Assembly: GCA_965216205.1 (NCBI GenBank) | Contig: OZ244139.1 | Coordinates: 5,704,001-5,768,000 of the forward strand | Direction of reading: 5' to 3' | Length of the DNA stretch: 64,000 bases | From: CADEDH01 sp965216205 | GTDB lineage: Bacteria; Actinomycetota; Acidimicrobiia; Acidimicrobiales; SZUA-35 | Shown: piece after piece, positions 25,661 through 33,457 of the stretch | Layout of the letters: each line of letters begins with the position of its first letter | How positions within the stretch are numbered: the first letter of the stretch is position 1 | Program-made: the position numbers and the translations under genes | The notes under the pieces: model-generated | The model's database searches: none | Told to the model about the DNA's origin: nothing | Seen by the model: only the letters and a program-made list of their open reading frames with translations

Positions 25661-26119
25661 CTAGCCGGTGCCGTCGGGTCCAGGATGATCGACGAGGCCG
25701 GTGTCGAGGCGGTCGGGGTCGAACGTCCAGTACTGACGGATCTCGGCGATCAGGTTCTCGGCCGGGTCGAAGCGGTAGTGCTCGCTACCGCGGAACACGA
25801 AGCTGCGGCCCGAGGCCGGGTCGGTTCCGGTCATCGACCACTCGATCGCCGCTGCGTCATCGTCGGGGGACGACACGATCGAGTCGACGAGCCATCGGGC
25901 ACCACCCCACCGCTCCCGGACCTTGACCCAGCTCGCGCCGATGTCGTCGGCGCCCACCATCGGTCGGATGTTGGTGTCGTAGATGATGGCATCGGCGGTG
26001 AAGTGGCCAGCCACGTCGGCGGCTGAGCCGGCGCTGCAGGCGTCGAAGTAGTCGGTGATCCGCTCGAGGTGGGTGGGCGGGTGCACGTCGTCGGTGGCGT
26101 CGACCCCTGGCTGGCTCAT
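25661..26119 (-). CDS. NTF2/SnoaL-like protein
   Basis: A 152-residue protein. ITDYFDACSAGSAADVAGHFTADA is the opening helix pair of SnoaL/NTF2-like folds (about positions 20-43) and SEHYRFDPAENLIAEIRQYWTFDPDR is the closing beta sheet. Such folds serve as isomerases, hydratases or binding domains. Its ATG overlaps the stop of the enoyl-CoA hydratase (ATGA, 26116-26119), so the two are coupled, suggesting action on the same CoA-linked pathway. Confidence 0.8.
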   Translation of the reverse strand: MSQPGVDATDDVHPPTHLERITDYFDACSAGSAADVAGHFTADAIIYDTNIRPMVGADDIGASWVKVRERWGGARWLVDSIVSSPDDDAAAIEWSMTGTDPASGRSFVFRGSEHYRFDPAENLIAEIRQYWTFDPDRLDTGLVDHPGPDGTG

Positions 26120-26922
26120 CGGCCCGTGAACACCGGCGCCCGCTTCTCCATGAAGGCCAACGGGCCCTCCTTGGCGTCGTCGGTGGCGGCGAGCGAGCGG
26201 CTGTGCTCCGCCTCCAACGCCAGGGCCTCGTCGGTCGAGAGGTCGGCGGCCCGGTGGAGGACATCGCGGGCGGCCCGCACCGCCAGCGGCGCGTTGGCCG
26301 CGATCGCCGAGGCCAACTCCCTGGCTGTCGGTACCACCTCGGCTGCCGGGACCAGCCGGTTGATCAGGCCGTGCTCGGCCAGTGCGTCGCTCGTCATCGG
26401 GGCGCCGGTGAGCAGCAGCTCCTGGGCCACGGCGAAGGGGAGGTGTCGGGTCAGGGTCGCGGTACCGCCCATGGCCGGGATCAGCCCGAGCGTCACCTCC
26501 GACAGACCGAGCTTCACCCCGCTGGCCACCACCCGGAGATCGCAGGCGAGCATCAGTTCCATCCCGCCGGCGATGGCGTGGCCGTTGACCGCTGCCACCA
26601 TCGGCTTGCCGACATCGAAGTCCCGCAGGGTGGCCCGGCCGCGGAGGCCCGGGTCGTCGGCCATCCGGTGCTCGGCCTCGGTCTCGGGCTGGCGGGCCCC
26701 GGTCATGATCGGGATCGTGGTACCGAGGTCGAACCCGGCGCAGAAGGTCGAACCCTCGGCGCCGGTGACCACCACCGCCCGGACGGTGTCGTCGCCGGCG
26801 AGGCGTTCCCACGTCTCCACCAGGGCGACGAGCAATTCGGGGTCGAGGGCGTTCCTCGCCTCTGGCCGGTTCAGGGTGACGACGGCAACATGGTCGTCGA
26901 TGGTCGTCGAGAGCACGGTCAT
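26116..26922 (-). CDS. Enoyl-CoA hydratase/isomerase family protein
   Basis: A 268-residue crotonase-fold protein. GSTFCAGFDLG provides the first oxyanion-hole segment and GHAIAGGMELMLACDLR the second; LGLSEVTLGLIPAMGGTATLTRHLP follows (about 150-175). The catalytic Glu of classic hydratases is expected in the SEVTLGL segment and is present. The start at 26922 is fixed by a -10 hexamer 6 nt upstream. It forms an operon with the SnoaL-like gene. Confidence 0.88.
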   Translation of the reverse strand: MTVLSTTIDDHVAVVTLNRPEARNALDPELLVALVETWERLAGDDTVRAVVVTGAEGSTFCAGFDLGTTIPIMTGARQPETEAEHRMADDPGLRGRATLRDFDVGKPMVAAVNGHAIAGGMELMLACDLRVVASGVKLGLSEVTLGLIPAMGGTATLTRHLPFAVAQELLLTGAPMTSDALAEHGLINRLVPAAEVVPTARELASAIAANAPLAVRAARDVLHRAADLSTDEALALEAEHSRSLAATDDAKEGPLAFMEKRAPVFTGR

Positions 26923-26928
26923 CGGCCC

Positions 26929-26934
26929 ACCGTA
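26929..26934 (-). promoter_or_regulatory. -10 element, leaderless start of the enoyl-CoA hydratase gene
   Basis: On the minus strand TACGGT lies 6 nt before the ATG ending at 26922. Confidence 0.45.
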
Positions 26935-26996
26935 GCGCCTGGGCCCCAGTGGTCTCATCGGCCAGACGCGGGTTCGTCCGACGAGTGGGCCGATGT

Positions 26997-28094
26997 CTAC
27001 GACGGTGGCGGGCCAGTCCGCCCGGTCACCGCGATCACGGGCTTGCCGTCGAGCCGCTGTCGCTCGGCCACGACGTCGTCGATGCCGACCGTGCGGAACC
27101 GCTCGGCCATCTCGTCGGCGTCGACCATCGTGAAGCCGTGGCGGTGACCCCGCTCCGCGAACCGCTCGGCGTCGGGGTGGGTGGGGTCCTCGAAGTCCTC
27201 GTCGATCAGGGCGAACCGGCCGTTGGGACGGAGCACCCGGGCTATCTCGGCCGCCGCATCGTCGGGATCGGTCCAGTGGTGCATCGTGTTCACCGCCAGG
27301 ACCGCGTCGGCGCTGCGGTCACCGACCGGGATCCGCTCGGCCGCTCCGTCGGCCACGGTGATCCGGTTCCGCCACGGCGGAGCGAGGCGGCGGACGTTCA
27401 GCACGTTGCGCAGGAACGGCGTCGGCTCCACCGCCACCACGTTCGCGGCATGGACCGCGGCGGCCGTGCTGCCGGCTCCCATGCCGGCACCGATGTCGAC
27501 CACGGTCTCCCCCGGCTGCAGCGCCAGCAGGTCGACCACCGCAGCGTTCAACGACGACCGCCACATTCTCGGGGCCATCCGGAGGTAGCGAATCGCCCCC
27601 GACCAACCGCGATCCTTCCCGTGCCCGTGCCCGTGCCCGTGCCCGTGCCCGTGCCCGTGCCCGTGCCCGTGCCCGTGGCTGTGCGAGTCGTCACGATCGT
27701 GGCGGTGATGGCTGGCCTCGGCCAGGGCCGCAGTGGCCTCGTCGACCCGGTCGATCGGCACCAGCAGATGGTCGTTGGTCCACCCGGCCAGCACGTTGCA
27801 CGGAATGCCGTGCTCGGCCAGGGCACCGGCCACCGCCGCGGTGAGTCCCACCGCCTCCAGCGACGAGTGCACGTCGAGCGTGAGCCACGCCGCCTCGAAG
27901 TCGCTCCGCCAACCGCTCTGCGCCGCCCGCTCCACGGTGGCCACCACGGTCACCCGGTCGGCCTCGGCCACGAGCGCCTCCACGCCGTCGCCCAGCGGCG
28001 GCGGCTCGTCGACGGTCACCACCGCGAACCGTCCGGGCCGTCGACTCACCGTCAGTCGCTCGAGCAACACATCGAGGTCCGTCTCCCCAGGCAC
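26997..28094 (-). CDS. ACT-like domain fused to a methyltransferase by a (His-Gly)n linker
   Basis: A 365-residue protein with a GTG start at 28094, supported by TATCGT 6 nt upstream. Residues about 1-120 form an ACT-like domain (FAVVTVDEPPP; SLEAVGLTAAVAGALAEHGI; CNVLAGWTNDHLLVPI). Residues about 140-165 are a His-rich linker with about eleven consecutive His-Gly pairs. Residues about 175-365 are a class I methyltransferase (VVDIGAGMGAGS; VNTMHHWTDPDDA; VLRPNGRFALID). The linker would bind Ni, Zn or Cu ions. The ACT domain suggests ligand control. I know no characterised protein with this exact arrangement, and the methyl acceptor is unknown. Confidence 0.8.
   Translation of the reverse strand: MPGETDLDVLLERLTVSRRPGRFAVVTVDEPPPLGDGVEALVAEADRVTVVATVERAAQSGWRSDFEAAWLTLDVHSSLEAVGLTAAVAGALAEHGIPCNVLAGWTNDHLLVPIDRVDEATAALAEASHHRHDRDDSHSHGHGHGHGHGHGHGHGHGHGKDRGWSGAIRYLRMAPRMWRSSLNAAVVDLLALQPGETVVDIGAGMGAGSTAAAVHAANVVAVEPTPFLRNVLNVRRLAPPWRNRITVADGAAERIPVGDRSADAVLAVNTMHHWTDPDDAAAEIARVLRPNGRFALIDEDFEDPTHPDAERFAERGHRHGFTMVDADEMAERFRTVGIDDVVAERQRLDGKPVIAVTGRTGPPPS
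27618..27677. repeat. Ten perfect copies of a hexanucleotide repeat, encoding (His-Gly)n
   Basis: CCCGTG is repeated ten times without error; a degenerate GCTGTG unit follows. On the coding (minus) strand each unit is CACGGG, encoding Gly and His alternately. Because the unit is 6 bp, slippage changes the linker by two residues without a frameshift, so allele length is probably variable between strains. Confidence 0.97.
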
Positions 28095-28100
28095 GGTCCG

Positions 28101-28106
28101 ACGATA
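28101..28106 (-). promoter_or_regulatory. -10 element, leaderless start of the ACT-methyltransferase gene
   Basis: On the minus strand TATCGT lies 6 nt before the GTG that ends at 28094; this fixes the otherwise ambiguous start. Confidence 0.45.
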
Positions 28107-28211
28107 GCCAACCCATCGACGCCCGGCGGAACGTCCTCCTCGTGAGCGGCGGCCCGACGCCGTGCCAGCACGAGCCCGAACGCCGGTGGTTCGTCGCGCC
28201 GCCGCTGGCCG

Positions 28212-28217
28212 TAGACT
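28212..28217 (+). promoter_or_regulatory. Probable -10 element of typA
   Basis: TAGACT within CCGTAGACTGTCC lies about 60 nt before the typA start. Similar TAGACA hexamers precede the 14389 and 20425 genes at comparable distances. Confidence 0.35.
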
Positions 28218-28278
28218 GTCCTCTCGCAGTCCGCGCGCCGTTCCCGGGCGCCACCGAACAACGAGTAGGGCCCACAAG

Positions 28279-30171
28279 ATGACCACCGAACCGGGCCCGA
28301 CGGCTCCCGCTGAGCGGAGCGATCTGCGCAACGTGGCGATCGTGGCCCACGTCGATCACGGCAAGACCACACTCGTCGACGCCATGCTCCGCCAGACCGG
28401 CGCCTTCGGCGACCACGAGGAGGTGGCCGAGCGGGTCATGGACTCGGGCGACCTCGAACGCGAGAAGGGGATCACCATCCTCGCCAAGAACACCTCGGTG
28501 GTGTGGTCGGGCATCACGATCAACGTGGTCGACACCCCCGGTCACGCCGACTTCGGCGGCGAGGTGGAGCGGGCCCTCACCATGGTCGACGGGGTGGTGC
28601 TCCTCGTCGACGCCGCCGAGGGGCCGCTGCCCCAGACCCGGTTCGTGCTCCGCAAGGCCCTCGCTCGGGACCTACCCGTGGTACTGGTGGTGAACAAGGT
28701 CGACCGACCCGACGCCCGGATCGCTGCCGTGGTCGACGAGGTCTACGAGCTCTTCCTCGACCTCGACGCCCAGGACCACCAGATCGACTTCCCGATCGTG
28801 TACAGCTCCGCCCGGGCCGGCTGGGCGTCGCTCGACGCGGCCACCCCGGGGACCGACGTCGAGCCGTTGTTCAAGCAGTTGGTCACCCACATCCCGGCAC
28901 CCCGGTACGTCGACGGTCACCCCCTCCAGGCGTGGGTCACCAACATCGACGCCGACCCCTACGTCGGCCGGCTCGCCTTGTGCCGCGTGATCAACGGGGT
29001 CCTCCGCAAGGGCCAGTCGGTGTCGCTCAGCCGGATCGACGGCACCGTGCAACGGGTGAGACTCGCCGAGCTCTACCGCACCGAGCACCTCGAACGGGTT
29101 CCCGCCGTCGACGCCGGTCCTGGCGACCTGGTGGCCATCGCCGGCATCGACGACATCACGATCGGCGAGACCATCGTCGATCCGGAAGACCCCCGGCCGA
29201 TGCCCGTCATCGAGGTCGACGAGCCGGCGCTCACGATGACGATCGGGGTCAACAGCTCCCCGCTCGCCGGGCGGGACGGCGACAAGCTCACCGCCCGCCT
29301 GCTCCGGTCCCGGCTCGATCAGGAGCTCGTCGGCAACGTCAGCCTCCGGGTGGCCAACGTCCGTGCCGACGCCGGTTATCCGGCGGGGACGGTGGAGGTG
29401 CAGGCCAGGGGCGAGCTCCAGCTGGCGGTGCTCGTGGAGCAGATGCGGCGGGAGGGCTTCGAGCTCACCGTGGGCAAGCCGCAGGTGGTCACGAAGGCGA
29501 TCGACGGGAAGCGACACGAACCGGTGGAGCGGGTCACGATCGATGTGCCCGAGGAGCACCTCGGCGCGGTGACCCAGCTCCTGGCGGTCCGCAAGGGCCG
29601 GACCGAGAACATCTCGAGCTACGCCACCGGAGAGCACGGAACCGGCTGGGTCCGGGTCGACGCCCTCGTCCCCGCTCGTGGCCTGATCGGCTTCCGCACC
29701 GAGTTCCTCACCGAGACGAGCGGCGCCGGCCTCCTCAACCACACCTTCGAGGGGTTCGAGCCGTGGTTCGGCGAGCTCCGAACCCGCCGGACCGGTTCGC
29801 TCGTGGCCGATCGGCACGGCCCGGTGACCGCCTACGCGCTGCTCGGCCTCCAGGAGCGGGCGGAGATGCTCGTCTCGCCGACCACCGAGGTCTACTGCGG
29901 GATGATCGTGGGCGAGAACAGCCGCTCCGAGGACATGGACGTGAACGTCTGCAAGGAGAAGCAGCTCACCAACCACCGGGCGGCCGCCGCCGACCAGACC
30001 GTGAAGTTGACCCCGGCCCGGGTGCTGTCGCTCGAACAGGCGCTCGAGTTCATCGCGGAGGACGAATGCGTGGAGGTCACCCCCAACCACGTGAGGCTGC
30101 GGAAGGTCCAGCTCGATCCGATCGCCCGGGCCCGGGTGGCCAAGGAGCGCAAAGCGGCGGCCCGCCGCTGA
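28279..30171 (+). CDS. typA: Ribosome-associated GTPase TypA/BipA
   Basis: A 630-residue translational GTPase. The P-loop is IVAHVDHGKTTLVD, switch I ends REKGITILAKNTSV, switch II is DTPGHADFGGEVER and the base motif is VVNKVDRPDAR. EF-G-like domains follow, ending with the BipA-specific C-terminal domain (NVCKEKQLTNHRAAAADQ). The protein assists 50S subunit assembly and growth under stress. The ATG at 28279 is chosen because the family begins here; the upstream frame is Arg-rich and unrelated. Full length and intact. Confidence 0.96.
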   Translation: MTTEPGPTAPAERSDLRNVAIVAHVDHGKTTLVDAMLRQTGAFGDHEEVAERVMDSGDLEREKGITILAKNTSVVWSGITINVVDTPGHADFGGEVERALTMVDGVVLLVDAAEGPLPQTRFVLRKALARDLPVVLVVNKVDRPDARIAAVVDEVYELFLDLDAQDHQIDFPIVYSSARAGWASLDAATPGTDVEPLFKQLVTHIPAPRYVDGHPLQAWVTNIDADPYVGRLALCRVINGVLRKGQSVSLSRIDGTVQRVRLAELYRTEHLERVPAVDAGPGDLVAIAGIDDITIGETIVDPEDPRPMPVIEVDEPALTMTIGVNSSPLAGRDGDKLTARLLRSRLDQELVGNVSLRVANVRADAGYPAGTVEVQARGELQLAVLVEQMRREGFELTVGKPQVVTKAIDGKRHEPVERVTIDVPEEHLGAVTQLLAVRKGRTENISSYATGEHGTGWVRVDALVPARGLIGFRTEFLTETSGAGLLNHTFEGFEPWFGELRTRRTGSLVADRHGPVTAYALLGLQERAEMLVSPTTEVYCGMIVGENSRSEDMDVNVCKEKQLTNHRAAAADQTVKLTPARVLSLEQALEFIAEDECVEVTPNHVRLRKVQLDPIARARVAKERKAAARR

Positions 30172-30207
30172 CACGGTCCGGCCCGGTCGCGCCGGCGATC
30201 GTTGTCC

Positions 30208-30213
30208 TAGGGT
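30208..30213 (+). promoter_or_regulatory. -10 element, leaderless start of the SRPBCC gene
   Basis: TAGGGT lies 6 nt before the ATG at 30220. Confidence 0.45.
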
Positions 30214-30219
30214 GGGCCC

Positions 30220-30678
30220 ATGGAAGACTCGGTCACGGTTCACATCGCAGCGCCGGTCGATGACGTGTGGGATCTCGTTACCGATGTCACCCGCATCGGT
30301 GAGTTCAGCCCCGAGACCTTCGAGGCGGAATGGCTCGACGGTGCGTCCGGCCCTGCAGCGGGTGCTCGCTTCCGGGGGCACGTGAAGCGCAACCAGAAGG
30401 GCCCGACCTACTGGAGCCTGTGCGAAGTGACCGTGTGCGAGCCGAAGCGCTCGTTCGGGTTCACGGTCATCGCGGGCGGGAAACGGCTCAACAACTGGCG
30501 CTACGACCTCGAACCAGCGGCCGATGGGACCGATGTCACCGAGTCGTTCCGGCTGGAGAACACGCTCCCGCTCCGGCTCTACTGGGCCGCCGTCGGGCGT
30601 TGGCGGGGGAAGACCAACCGCGACGGCATGCGCACGACGCTCGAGCGAATGAAGGCGATCCTCGAGCGAGCCGACTGA
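30220..30678 (+). CDS. SRPBCC (START-like) family protein
   Basis: A 152-residue polyketide-cyclase/START-like protein. VTVHIAAPVDDVWDLVTDV is the opening strand-helix of the fold and RMKAILERAD the long C-terminal helix. The central cavity binds hydrophobic ligands. It begins 48 nt after typA but has its own promoter. It converges on the TetR gene, with 8 nt between the stop codons. Confidence 0.85.
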   Translation: MEDSVTVHIAAPVDDVWDLVTDVTRIGEFSPETFEAEWLDGASGPAAGARFRGHVKRNQKGPTYWSLCEVTVCEPKRSFGFTVIAGGKRLNNWRYDLEPAADGTDVTESFRLENTLPLRLYWAAVGRWRGKTNRDGMRTTLERMKAILERAD

Positions 30679-30686
30679 CGCCGCCG

Positions 30687-31241
30687 CTATCGGAGGCCGG
30701 CGATGACGGTGCCGATCAGGTGGGTGAACGTGTCGTCGTGGTTGGTGGAGGTGGAGAAGCCACGGCCGGCCTCGATCGCCACGAACCCGTGGATGGCGGC
30801 TCGGGCCGCTCGCGCCGCGTGGACGGCGGCTTCGCCGGTGTGTCCGTAGCCGGAGATGACGCGAGCGAACACGTCGTGCAGGCTGTCGGCCGCTTGGGCG
30901 AGTTGGTCTCCCGGCTGGGTCGGCGGGAGGAGCGTGCTCGCGTACTGGCCAGGATGGTCGTTGGCGAAGCTCCGGTAGGCGTAGGCGAGGGCGACGAGCG
31001 CGTTGTCGCCGGATTGACCGATGGCTGCGTCCTTCAGGTCGTCGGTGAGGTTCATCGTGGCCCGGACGGCCACGGCGTGACGGAGCGCGTCGAGGCTGTC
31101 GAAGTAGGTGTAGAGGGCCGACGGTCGCATGCCGAGATCGGTGGCGACGGCGGCCAGGGTGAGGGCGTCGAGCGACGCCCGGTCGATCACCGCGATGGCA
31201 GCGGCGGTGACCTCGTCCAGATTCACACGCTGCTTTGGCAT
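30687..31241 (-). CDS. TetR family regulator (WHG-domain type)
   Basis: A 184-residue protein from the ATG at 31241 (MPKQRVNLDEV); the upstream 25 in-frame codons lie in a region of promoter character. The helix-turn-helix is LTLAAVATDLGMRPSALYTYFDSLDALRHAV (positions about 29-59). The C-terminal domain with ARAARAAIHGFVAIEAGRGF is typical of the TetR_C_33/WHG group. It diverges from the small heat-shock operon and shares a 125-bp intergenic region with it, so it may act there as well as on itself. The ligand is unknown. Confidence 0.87.
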   Translation of the reverse strand: MPKQRVNLDEVTAAAIAVIDRASLDALTLAAVATDLGMRPSALYTYFDSLDALRHAVAVRATMNLTDDLKDAAIGQSGDNALVALAYAYRSFANDHPGQYASTLLPPTQPGDQLAQAADSLHDVFARVISGYGHTGEAAVHAARAARAAIHGFVAIEAGRGFSTSTNHDDTFTHLIGTVIAGLR

Positions 31242-31256
31242 CTTGTGATCATACAT

Positions 31257-31277
31257 TTTGAGCGTGTCCGACTCAAG
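31257..31277 (+). promoter_or_regulatory. HAIR-type (HspR) operator upstream of the small heat-shock operon
   Basis: TTTGAGC, a 7-nt spacer, then ACTCAAG. The known HspR-associated inverted repeat is CTTGAGT-N7-ACTCAAG, so 12 of 14 defined positions and the spacing match. It sits just upstream of TTGACG (31282-31287), the probable -35 of the hsp20 promoter, and between hsp20 and the divergent TetR gene. No hspR gene is in the window. Confidence 0.65.
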
Positions 31278-31281
31278 GTTC

Positions 31282-31310
31282 TTGACGTTCGGCCGTTTAT
31301 ACTGAATACT
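31282..31310 (+). promoter_or_regulatory. Probable sigma70-type promoter of the hsp20 operon
   Basis: TTGACG (31282-31287) is separated by 17 nt from AATACT (31305-31310); a TATACT at 31298-31303 is an alternative -10. The region is markedly AT-richer than its surroundings. Confidence 0.4.
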
Positions 31311-31366
31311 CGTCACTATTGGTGAACGAGAAACCGCTCACGTCCCATCGAGGAGGAAACCCGATC

Positions 31367-31834
31367 ATGGTGTTGGAACTGACGAGGCCGCTGGTGCGGC
31401 AACGGGCGTCGACGTGGCCGCCGTCGTCGCTGATGCGAGAGATGGAGGCGCTCTTCCGGGACTTCGGTGAACGCTCGTCGCTGCGTGACCACCGGCTCTT
31501 CCCGGCCGTGAACGTCACCCACGACGCCGATGCCTTCTATCTACGGGCCGAGCTTCCGGGGATGGATCCCGAGGCGCTCGACCTCTCCGTGGATCACAAC
31601 AAGGTCACCCTCCGGGGTGGGCGCGAGATCCCGGTCGAGGAGGCTGGCGAGGGTGCCGAGGTGAGCTTCCACCGCCGTGAGCGGCGGGCGGGCACGTTCG
31701 CTCGCACGGTGACCCTTCCGTCCGACATCGACGCCGAGCGCGTCGAGGCCACGTACCGCAACGGTGTGCTCACGGTCACGGTGCCGAAGGCGCCTGAAGC
31801 CAAGCCGCGCCGCATCGCCGTGCAGAGCAGCTGA
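31367..31834 (+). CDS. Small heat-shock protein Hsp20, first of three
   Basis: A 155-residue alpha-crystallin-domain chaperone. I start at the ATG at 31367, preceded by AGGAGGA, not at the ATG at 31319. The domain runs from FPAVNVTHDADAFYLRAELPG to NGVLTVTVPKAPEAKPRR (about 48-150) with a C-terminal IAV in the IxI position for oligomer contacts. It prevents aggregation of unfolded proteins. First gene of a three-gene run, behind a HAIR operator. Confidence 0.93.
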   Translation: MVLELTRPLVRQRASTWPPSSLMREMEALFRDFGERSSLRDHRLFPAVNVTHDADAFYLRAELPGMDPEALDLSVDHNKVTLRGGREIPVEEAGEGAEVSFHRRERRAGTFARTVTLPSDIDAERVEATYRNGVLTVTVPKAPEAKPRRIAVQSS

Positions 31835-31848
31835 GAGGAGACGACAAC

Positions 31849-32256
31849 ATGGCTGCAACCGAATCCGAGATCGAAGTCACCGACAAGCAGGAGCTCGACA
31901 CCGAGGTGGAGCAGACTCGACCTGGTCGTGTCTTCGTCCCAGCGGTCGACATCTTCGAGGACGGCGATGGGATCACCGTGATCGCCGACGTGCCCGGCGC
32001 CACGAACGACAGCGTCGACATCGACCTCGACGACGGCAAGCTCACGATCGAAGCCAACGTCGACGAGGTGGCGGCCGACGGCGAGACCGAGCTCGTCCAC
32101 GAGTGGAGCGCCGGTCGGTTCTACCGACAGTTCAGCTTGCCGGACCGCATCGATCAGGGGCGCATCGAGGCCCACCTCGCCGACGGTGTCCTGCGCCTCC
32201 GGCTCCCGAAGATCGAGCAGGCGAAGCCTCGCAAGATCGCGATAGCCGCCGGCTGA
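31849..32256 (+). CDS. Small heat-shock protein Hsp20, second of three
   Basis: A 135-residue protein with GAGAGGAG before the ATG, 14 nt after the first hsp20. VFVPAVDIFEDGDGITVIADVPG starts the alpha-crystallin domain (about 28-50), DGVLRLRLPK is its end, and IAI provides the IxI motif. The N-terminal arm is short and acidic, unlike the hydrophobic arm of the first paralogue, which suggests a hetero-oligomer or a different client set. Confidence 0.92.
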   Translation: MAATESEIEVTDKQELDTEVEQTRPGRVFVPAVDIFEDGDGITVIADVPGATNDSVDIDLDDGKLTIEANVDEVAADGETELVHEWSAGRFYRQFSLPDRIDQGRIEAHLADGVLRLRLPKIEQAKPRKIAIAAG

Positions 32257-32340
32257 CCCCTATCCGGCGGTCCAACCGGGGAGCGCGCTCCAGCAGCTAT
32301 GGGCAGCGCGTTCCCCGGTTCGCGCAGAGGATTGCGAAAC

Positions 32341-32802
32341 ATGCTGTTCGATTCCGATCCCGTTCGCGTCGACGAGCTCGTCGAGCACCTCGTCGCCCAG
32401 CCCGGGCGCACGTCGATTCCGGCACTGCCGCTCGACGCCTACCGGCGAGGCGACGACGTCTGGATCCACGTCGATCTGCCGGGTGTGTCACCAGAGGCGA
32501 TCGGTGTCACCGTGATCGGGGACCGAGTCGAGATCGTCGCGACCAGATCCCCGCTCCATCGACCCGATGACCGCATCTACGCCAGCGAGCGACCGACCGG
32601 TACCGCGTCTCGAACGGTACAGCTCGGTGCTGGCCTCGACGTCGACGCCCTCGTGGCCGATCACCGCGACGGGGTGCTGACACTCCGGGTGCCGGTGGCA
32701 GTCGCTGCTCGCCGCCGCACGATCCCCATCGCCCCCGATCGCTCGGGCGCGATCGATGTCGAGTCGACGGTCGTCGAAACCACGGAGGTCGACTTCGACT
32801 GA
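32341..32802 (+). CDS. Divergent small heat-shock protein, third of three
   Basis: A 153-residue protein. The alpha-crystallin core (IPALPLDAYRRGDDVWIHVDLPG to DGVLTLRVPVA, about 34-118) is recognisable, followed by an IPI motif and a Glu/Thr-rich tail. It is the most divergent of the three and lies 84 nt after the second. Its stop codon lies inside the operator of the next TetR gene, so repression at that operator could also affect mRNA end formation. Confidence 0.87.
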   Translation: MLFDSDPVRVDELVEHLVAQPGRTSIPALPLDAYRRGDDVWIHVDLPGVSPEAIGVTVIGDRVEIVATRSPLHRPDDRIYASERPTGTASRTVQLGAGLDVDALVADHRDGVLTLRVPVAVAARRRTIPIAPDRSGAIDVESTVVETTEVDFD

Positions 32803-32819
32803 GTGAGTGCTCACTCAGT
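32798..32819. promoter_or_regulatory. TetR-type operator palindrome
   Basis: Perfect 10-bp arms ACTGAGTGAG and CTCACTCAGT separated by TG. It overlaps the stop codon of the third hsp20 gene (32800-32802) and covers the -35 region of the promoter whose -10, TACCGT, lies at 32824-32829. It is the obvious autoregulatory site for the TetR gene that starts at 32837 and controls the downstream exporter. Confidence 0.85.
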
Positions 32820-32823
32820 CGGC

Positions 32824-32829
32824 TACCGT
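32824..32829 (+). promoter_or_regulatory. -10 element, leaderless start of the TetR-exporter operon
   Basis: TACCGT lies 7 nt before the ATG at 32837; this supports 32837 over the in-frame GTG at 32807, which lies inside the operator. Confidence 0.5.
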
Positions 32830-32836
32830 GGCCGAG

Positions 32837-33457
32837 ATGTCAGCGACCATTGCACCCCCCGGCCGTGCGGGATCCGCCGGGGTCGGTCGAGCGTCTCCCA
32901 TGCCCCCCGAGGAACGGCGGGCGGCGATCATCGCCGCGGTGCTGCCGCTGCTGATCGAGCATGGCGCATCGGTCACCACCCGCCAGCTCGCCACCGCGGC
33001 CGGGGTGTCGGAGGGAACCATCTTCAACGTCTTCGCCGACAAGGACGAGCTGCTGGTCGCCGCGCTCGACAGTGCCATCGACCAGGCTCCATTCGAGCTC
33101 GCGATCGACGATCTCGACCCGGCCGACCCGTTCGAGCGGCGCCTCGTCCGGGCGACCGAGTTGATCCAGCGCCGGATCGTCGACATCTGGCGGCTGTTCT
33201 CCCAGATCGGCGAGCATCGGGCACCGCGAGATCGCACCCGCCTCCCCGACAGTCCGGCGCTGACGGCACTCTTCGCCAGCGAAGCCGACTCGATCCGCAC
33301 GAGCCCTGCCGACGCCGCCCGTACGCTCCGGGCTCTGGCCCTCGCGTTGACCCACCCGATGCTGGTCGACGAGCCGCGCGACGCAGCCGACATCGTCGAC
33401 CTGTTCCTCGACGGCCACCGTCAGCCCCGCCGCCCCGGGCGAGGGCGAGACCGATGA
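32837..33457 (+). CDS. TetR family repressor of the adjacent ABC exporter
   Basis: A 206-residue protein. ASVTTRQLATAAGVSEGTIFNVFADKDELLVAAL, at about residues 44-77, is a canonical TetR helix-turn-helix. The N-terminus is Pro/Gly-rich for about 20 residues before the DNA-binding domain. The stop overlaps the exporter start codon (ATGA). With the palindromic operator over its promoter it should repress itself and the two exporter genes, with release by an unknown ligand, probably an exported compound. Confidence 0.92.
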   Translation: MSATIAPPGRAGSAGVGRASPMPPEERRAAIIAAVLPLLIEHGASVTTRQLATAAGVSEGTIFNVFADKDELLVAALDSAIDQAPFELAIDDLDPADPFERRLVRATELIQRRIVDIWRLFSQIGEHRAPRDRTRLPDSPALTALFASEADSIRTSPADAARTLRALALALTHPMLVDEPRDAADIVDLFLDGHRQPRRPGRGRDR

